A DNA stretch of 7,962 nucleotides from the NCBI GenBank assembly GCA_947305045.1, contig CAMZCW010000104.1, positions 1 to 7,962 of the forward strand, given 5' to 3'. The number at the start of each line of letters is the position of its first letter. Positions within the stretch are counted from its first letter, which is position 1. The translations under genes were made by a program, and so were the position numbers. Below, piece after piece: positions 5,804-7,962 of this stretch. The stretch comes from an uncultured Bacteroidales bacterium (GTDB lineage Bacteria; Bacteroidota; Bacteroidia; Bacteroidales; UBA932). The notes beneath the pieces were generated by a model. The model saw only the letters and a list, made by a program, of their open reading frames with translations, was not told the DNA's origin and searched no databases.

Positions 5804-6792
5804 TGAAACGACTCTTTGTGGCGGCAGCCCTGCTCCTGCCGCTATCCTTGCGCGCGCAGGAAGTATCGTATGCCCTCCCTTCCACTTCGGTTACCGTGAA
5901 GGTGGAGGTGCGGCAGGAGAATTTTTTTGCCGGTCCGTATGCGCCTTTTGCCAAGCGCATGCTCAATATGTCGGTGCAGGACCAGGATGCCATTACCTGT
6001 GATATTACCCGTGTGGAACTTGTGCCCCGTATAGAGGCAGACACGGAAGCCTGGTACACCTGCGAGCAGGAGAGTGCCGCGCTCCTGTCCCTGAGTGCGC
6101 AGGGCCTGGTATCCCTGGGGAATGCCAACGCACCGGTTTCGTGGCGTTTCCTTCCGGGGCTCCGGGCCGATTTTTCCGACAAGGGCCTTACCGTTCCGGA
6201 AAAAGAGACGGTGGAAACCATCTTCAAGGAGATGCCCACGGATACGGGTATGGTGACCATCCCGGTTGAGCATAAAATCCTGGTAGAGAAAACCCTGGAA
6301 GACAAAGCCTCCGATGCGGCGGATATCATTCTTCAGGTGCGCAAGGAACGCTTGAACATCGCTTCCGGCAACACGGATGCCAGCTATTCCGGCGAATCCC
6401 TCCGGTCGGCCCTGCAGGAGTTGGAACGCATAGAAGCGGAGTATATGGCGCTGTTTCGCGGCTATTCCGTTGTCCGCAAGGAGGTTTATACTTTTGAAGT
6501 GCTTCCTTCCCGCTCCGACAAAAGCCATCGTTATCTGGTTTTCCGCCTGACAGACGACGGCCCTGTCGCAGAAGGGGCCAATGGGACGCCCTATTATTTG
6601 GAACTGCATCCGGAAGGGACTCTCCCGGAAGAGGAAGCCATAGACAAGAAAAAGACCAGAGGCACCGTCCGCTACCGTATCCCCATGGTATGCAAGGTCG
6701 TTTTCTCCCGTGACGACCATGCCCTGGTGCAAACCCGCCTGCCTTTCTATCAGCTGGGCGTGGAGTCTTCTCTGTCCCTTTTAAGCCGATAA
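5800..6792 (+). CDS. Secreted DUF4831-family protein
   Basis: The product is about 330 residues and begins with a clear signal peptide, MKRLFVAAALLLPLSLRA, with likely cleavage before 'QEVSYALP'. There is no lipobox cysteine, so it is probably periplasmic or outer-membrane associated rather than a lipoprotein. The mature part matches the layout I know for DUF4831, a family of unknown function found mainly in Bacteroidota. It has the 'YALPSTSVTVKVEV' strand at the start, an 'FAKRMLNM' segment, and a predicted helical middle with 'AADIILQVRKERLNIASGNTD' (split near residue 178) and 'ALQELERIEAEYMALFRG'. The start is one of ATGs 5794, 5800 or 5803. 5800 was chosen because ATGATGA gives a 4-base overlap with the acyltransferase TGA. 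This implies translational coupling and a possible envelope role. No catalytic motif is visible. pepD follows after 22 bases. Confidence 0.83.
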   Translation: MMKRLFVAAALLLPLSLRAQEVSYALPSTSVTVKVEVRQENFFAGPYAPFAKRMLNMSVQDQDAITCDITRVELVPRIEADTEAWYTCEQESAALLSLSAQGLVSLGNANAPVSWRFLPGLRADFSDKGLTVPEKETVETIFKEMPTDTGMVTIPVEHKILVEKTLEDKASDAADIILQVRKERLNIASGNTDASYSGESLRSALQELERIEAEYMALFRGYSVVRKEVYTFEVLPSRSDKSHRYLVFRLTDDGPVAEGANGTPYYLELHPEGTLPEEEAIDKKKTRGTVRYRIPMVCKVVFSRDDHALVQTRLPFYQLGVESSLSLLSR

Positions 6793-6814
6793 ACCAAAAA
6801 CACACAACACAGAT

Positions 6815-7962
6815 ATGAGTATCGCAAACTTAGAACCGCAAGTGGTGTGGAAGAATTTCTACGCACTTACCCAAATTCCTCGTCCGTCCAAGCACGAGGA
6901 GAAAGTCATTGAATACCTGTACGAGTGGGGCAAGTCCCATGGCTTTGAGACCATCAAGGACGATACCGGCAACATCATCATCCGCGTACCCGCCACCCCC
7001 GGCATGGAAAACCGCAAGGGTGTTATCCTGCAGGGCCACATGGACATGGTGCCGCAGAAAACCTCCGACAGCCCGCACAATTTCCTTACAGATCCCATCA
7101 GCGCCTATGTAGACGGCGAATGGGTAACGGCGGACCGTACCACGCTGGGTGCCGACAACGGCATAGGCGTAGCCCTGGCCCTGGCTGCCCTGGAGGACCC
7201 TTCCGTGCAGCATGGCCCGCTGGAGGTGCTGGTGACCTATGACGAGGAAACCGGCATGACGGGCGCCAATAGCCTCAAGCCCGGTATCCTCAAGGGGGAT
7301 ATCCTCCTGAACCTGGATTCCGAGGAGGAAGGGGAACTTTGCGTGGGTTGCGCCGGCGGCCTGGATGTATCGGCCGGTTTCAGCTACTATAAATATAATA
7401 CGCCCGCGGGCATGGAAGCCCTCCGCTTCAAGGTGAGCGGCCTGCAGGGCGGCCATTCCGGCATGGATATCTCCCTGTACAGGGCCAATGCCAACAAGGT
7501 GGCCGCGCGCATCCTGCTTCCGCTGCTGGAAGACTATGACGTAAAGGTGGTTTCCCTCAGCGGCGGTTCGCTCCGCAACGCCATTCCGTTCGAGGCCACG
7601 GCGGAAATCCTCATTCCTGCCGATAAGTACGATGCCGCCCGCGAGGTCATCGTCTCCATCTTCGACACGGTGAAGAAGGAATTCCAGGAGAGCGACCCTT
7701 CCGCCCAGATTGCCATTGAAGACCATATTGCCGTGGCGCCCAAGTTCATCCAGGGCAAGGCCATCCTGCAGGCGGTGAAGGCTATTCTTGCCTGCCCGTC
7801 CGGCGTTATCCGGATGAGCCGTTCCATGGAAGGACTCACGGAAACTTCCATCAACCTGGCTATTGTCCGTACGGAGAATGGAAAAATCACCATCCACTCG
7901 CTCATGCGCAGCGCCGTAGATTCTTCCAAGGCCTATCTGGCCCAGCGCATGCAGTGCATCTT
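6815..7962 (+). CDS. pepD: PepD-type aminoacyl-histidine dipeptidase (partial, runs off right edge)
   Basis: An open frame of 382 codons starts at ATG 6815 and continues past the window. It encodes a cytosolic M20-family dipeptidase of the PepD (Xaa-His dipeptidase, peptidase D) group, which splits many unblocked dipeptides with two metal ions. Visible active-site motifs are GHMDMV (His75, Asp77), 'LGADNGIG' (Asp114), 'DEETG' (Glu144 as the general base and Glu145) and 'NLDSEEEG' (Asp168). The last metal-binding histidine of the family lies beyond the edge. The lid domain with 'SGLQGGHSGMDI' is complete. PepD proteins are normally about 480-490 residues, so roughly 100 are missing. No Shine-Dalgarno is present; an A-rich leader precedes the ATG, as is common in Bacteroidota. 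No separate promoter box was seen in the 22-base gap, so it may be read from the upstream genes. Confidence 0.94.
   Translation, partial: MSIANLEPQVVWKNFYALTQIPRPSKHEEKVIEYLYEWGKSHGFETIKDDTGNIIIRVPATPGMENRKGVILQGHMDMVPQKTSDSPHNFLTDPISAYVDGEWVTADRTTLGADNGIGVALALAALEDPSVQHGPLEVLVTYDEETGMTGANSLKPGILKGDILLNLDSEEEGELCVGCAGGLDVSAGFSYYKYNTPAGMEALRFKVSGLQGGHSGMDISLYRANANKVAARILLPLLEDYDVKVVSLSGGSLRNAIPFEATAEILIPADKYDAAREVIVSIFDTVKKEFQESDPSAQIAIEDHIAVAPKFIQGKAILQAVKAILACPSGVIRMSRSMEGLTETSINLAIVRTENGKITIHSLMRSAVDSSKAYLAQRMQCI

Noticed and set aside
5842..6732. 296-codon open frame on the minus strand opposite the DUF4831 gene
   Set aside because: The plus strand has a signal peptide and DUF4831 features; the antisense product is not recognisable.
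6830..7897. 355-codon open frame on the minus strand opposite pepD
   Set aside because: It is antisense to pepD with its intact catalytic motifs. The product has low-complexity His/Gly/Val composition typical of a shadow frame.

Overview
The window looks like chromosomal DNA from a member of the Bacteroidota, most likely Bacteroidales. The evidence is a DUF4831-family lipoprotein-like/secreted gene (a family confined mainly to this phylum), a Bacteroidota-type POT peptide transporter, promoters of the TTTG / TAnnTTTG kind, and A-rich leaders without Shine-Dalgarno sequences before several starts. Codon use is strongly GC-biased at third positions, which also explains the many long antisense open frames. 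The genus cannot be fixed from the sequence alone.

There are two divergent transcription units around a 121-base AT-rich spacer (about 4837-4957). Leftward, reading from the spacer to the left edge: a POT proton/oligopeptide transporter (4836-3163), a zeta-toxin-like P-loop kinase (3161-2457), a TldD-type metallopeptidase (2470-1034) and its TldE/PmbA-type partner (1032 to beyond the left edge). Junctions are 1 base, a 14-base overlap and 1 base, so this is almost certainly one operon. Rightward: an LpxL/HtrB-like lipid acyltransferase (4958-5803), a secreted DUF4831 protein (5800-6792, overlapping the acyltransferase stop) and a PepD-type Xaa-His dipeptidase (6815 to beyond the right edge).

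Functionally the window is rich in peptide use: uptake of di/tripeptides (POT), cytosolic dipeptide hydrolysis (PepD) and the TldD/TldE peptidase pair. Envelope biogenesis is represented by the acyltransferase and perhaps the DUF4831 protein. The most unusual features are a short, palindrome-containing repeat of the 'CATTCCGAGCG...GGAATCT' type sitting in frame inside the tldE coding sequence, and a zeta-toxin-like kinase with no visible antitoxin, translationally coupled to tldD/tldE. Other points of note are a POT transporter lacking the first glutamate of the ExxERF motif, a 9-base inverted repeat lying exactly over the predicted POT promoter, and an acyltransferase whose N-terminus is short and whose predicted promoter abuts its first start codon. 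No RNA genes, CRISPR arrays, insertion sequences or convincing terminators were seen.
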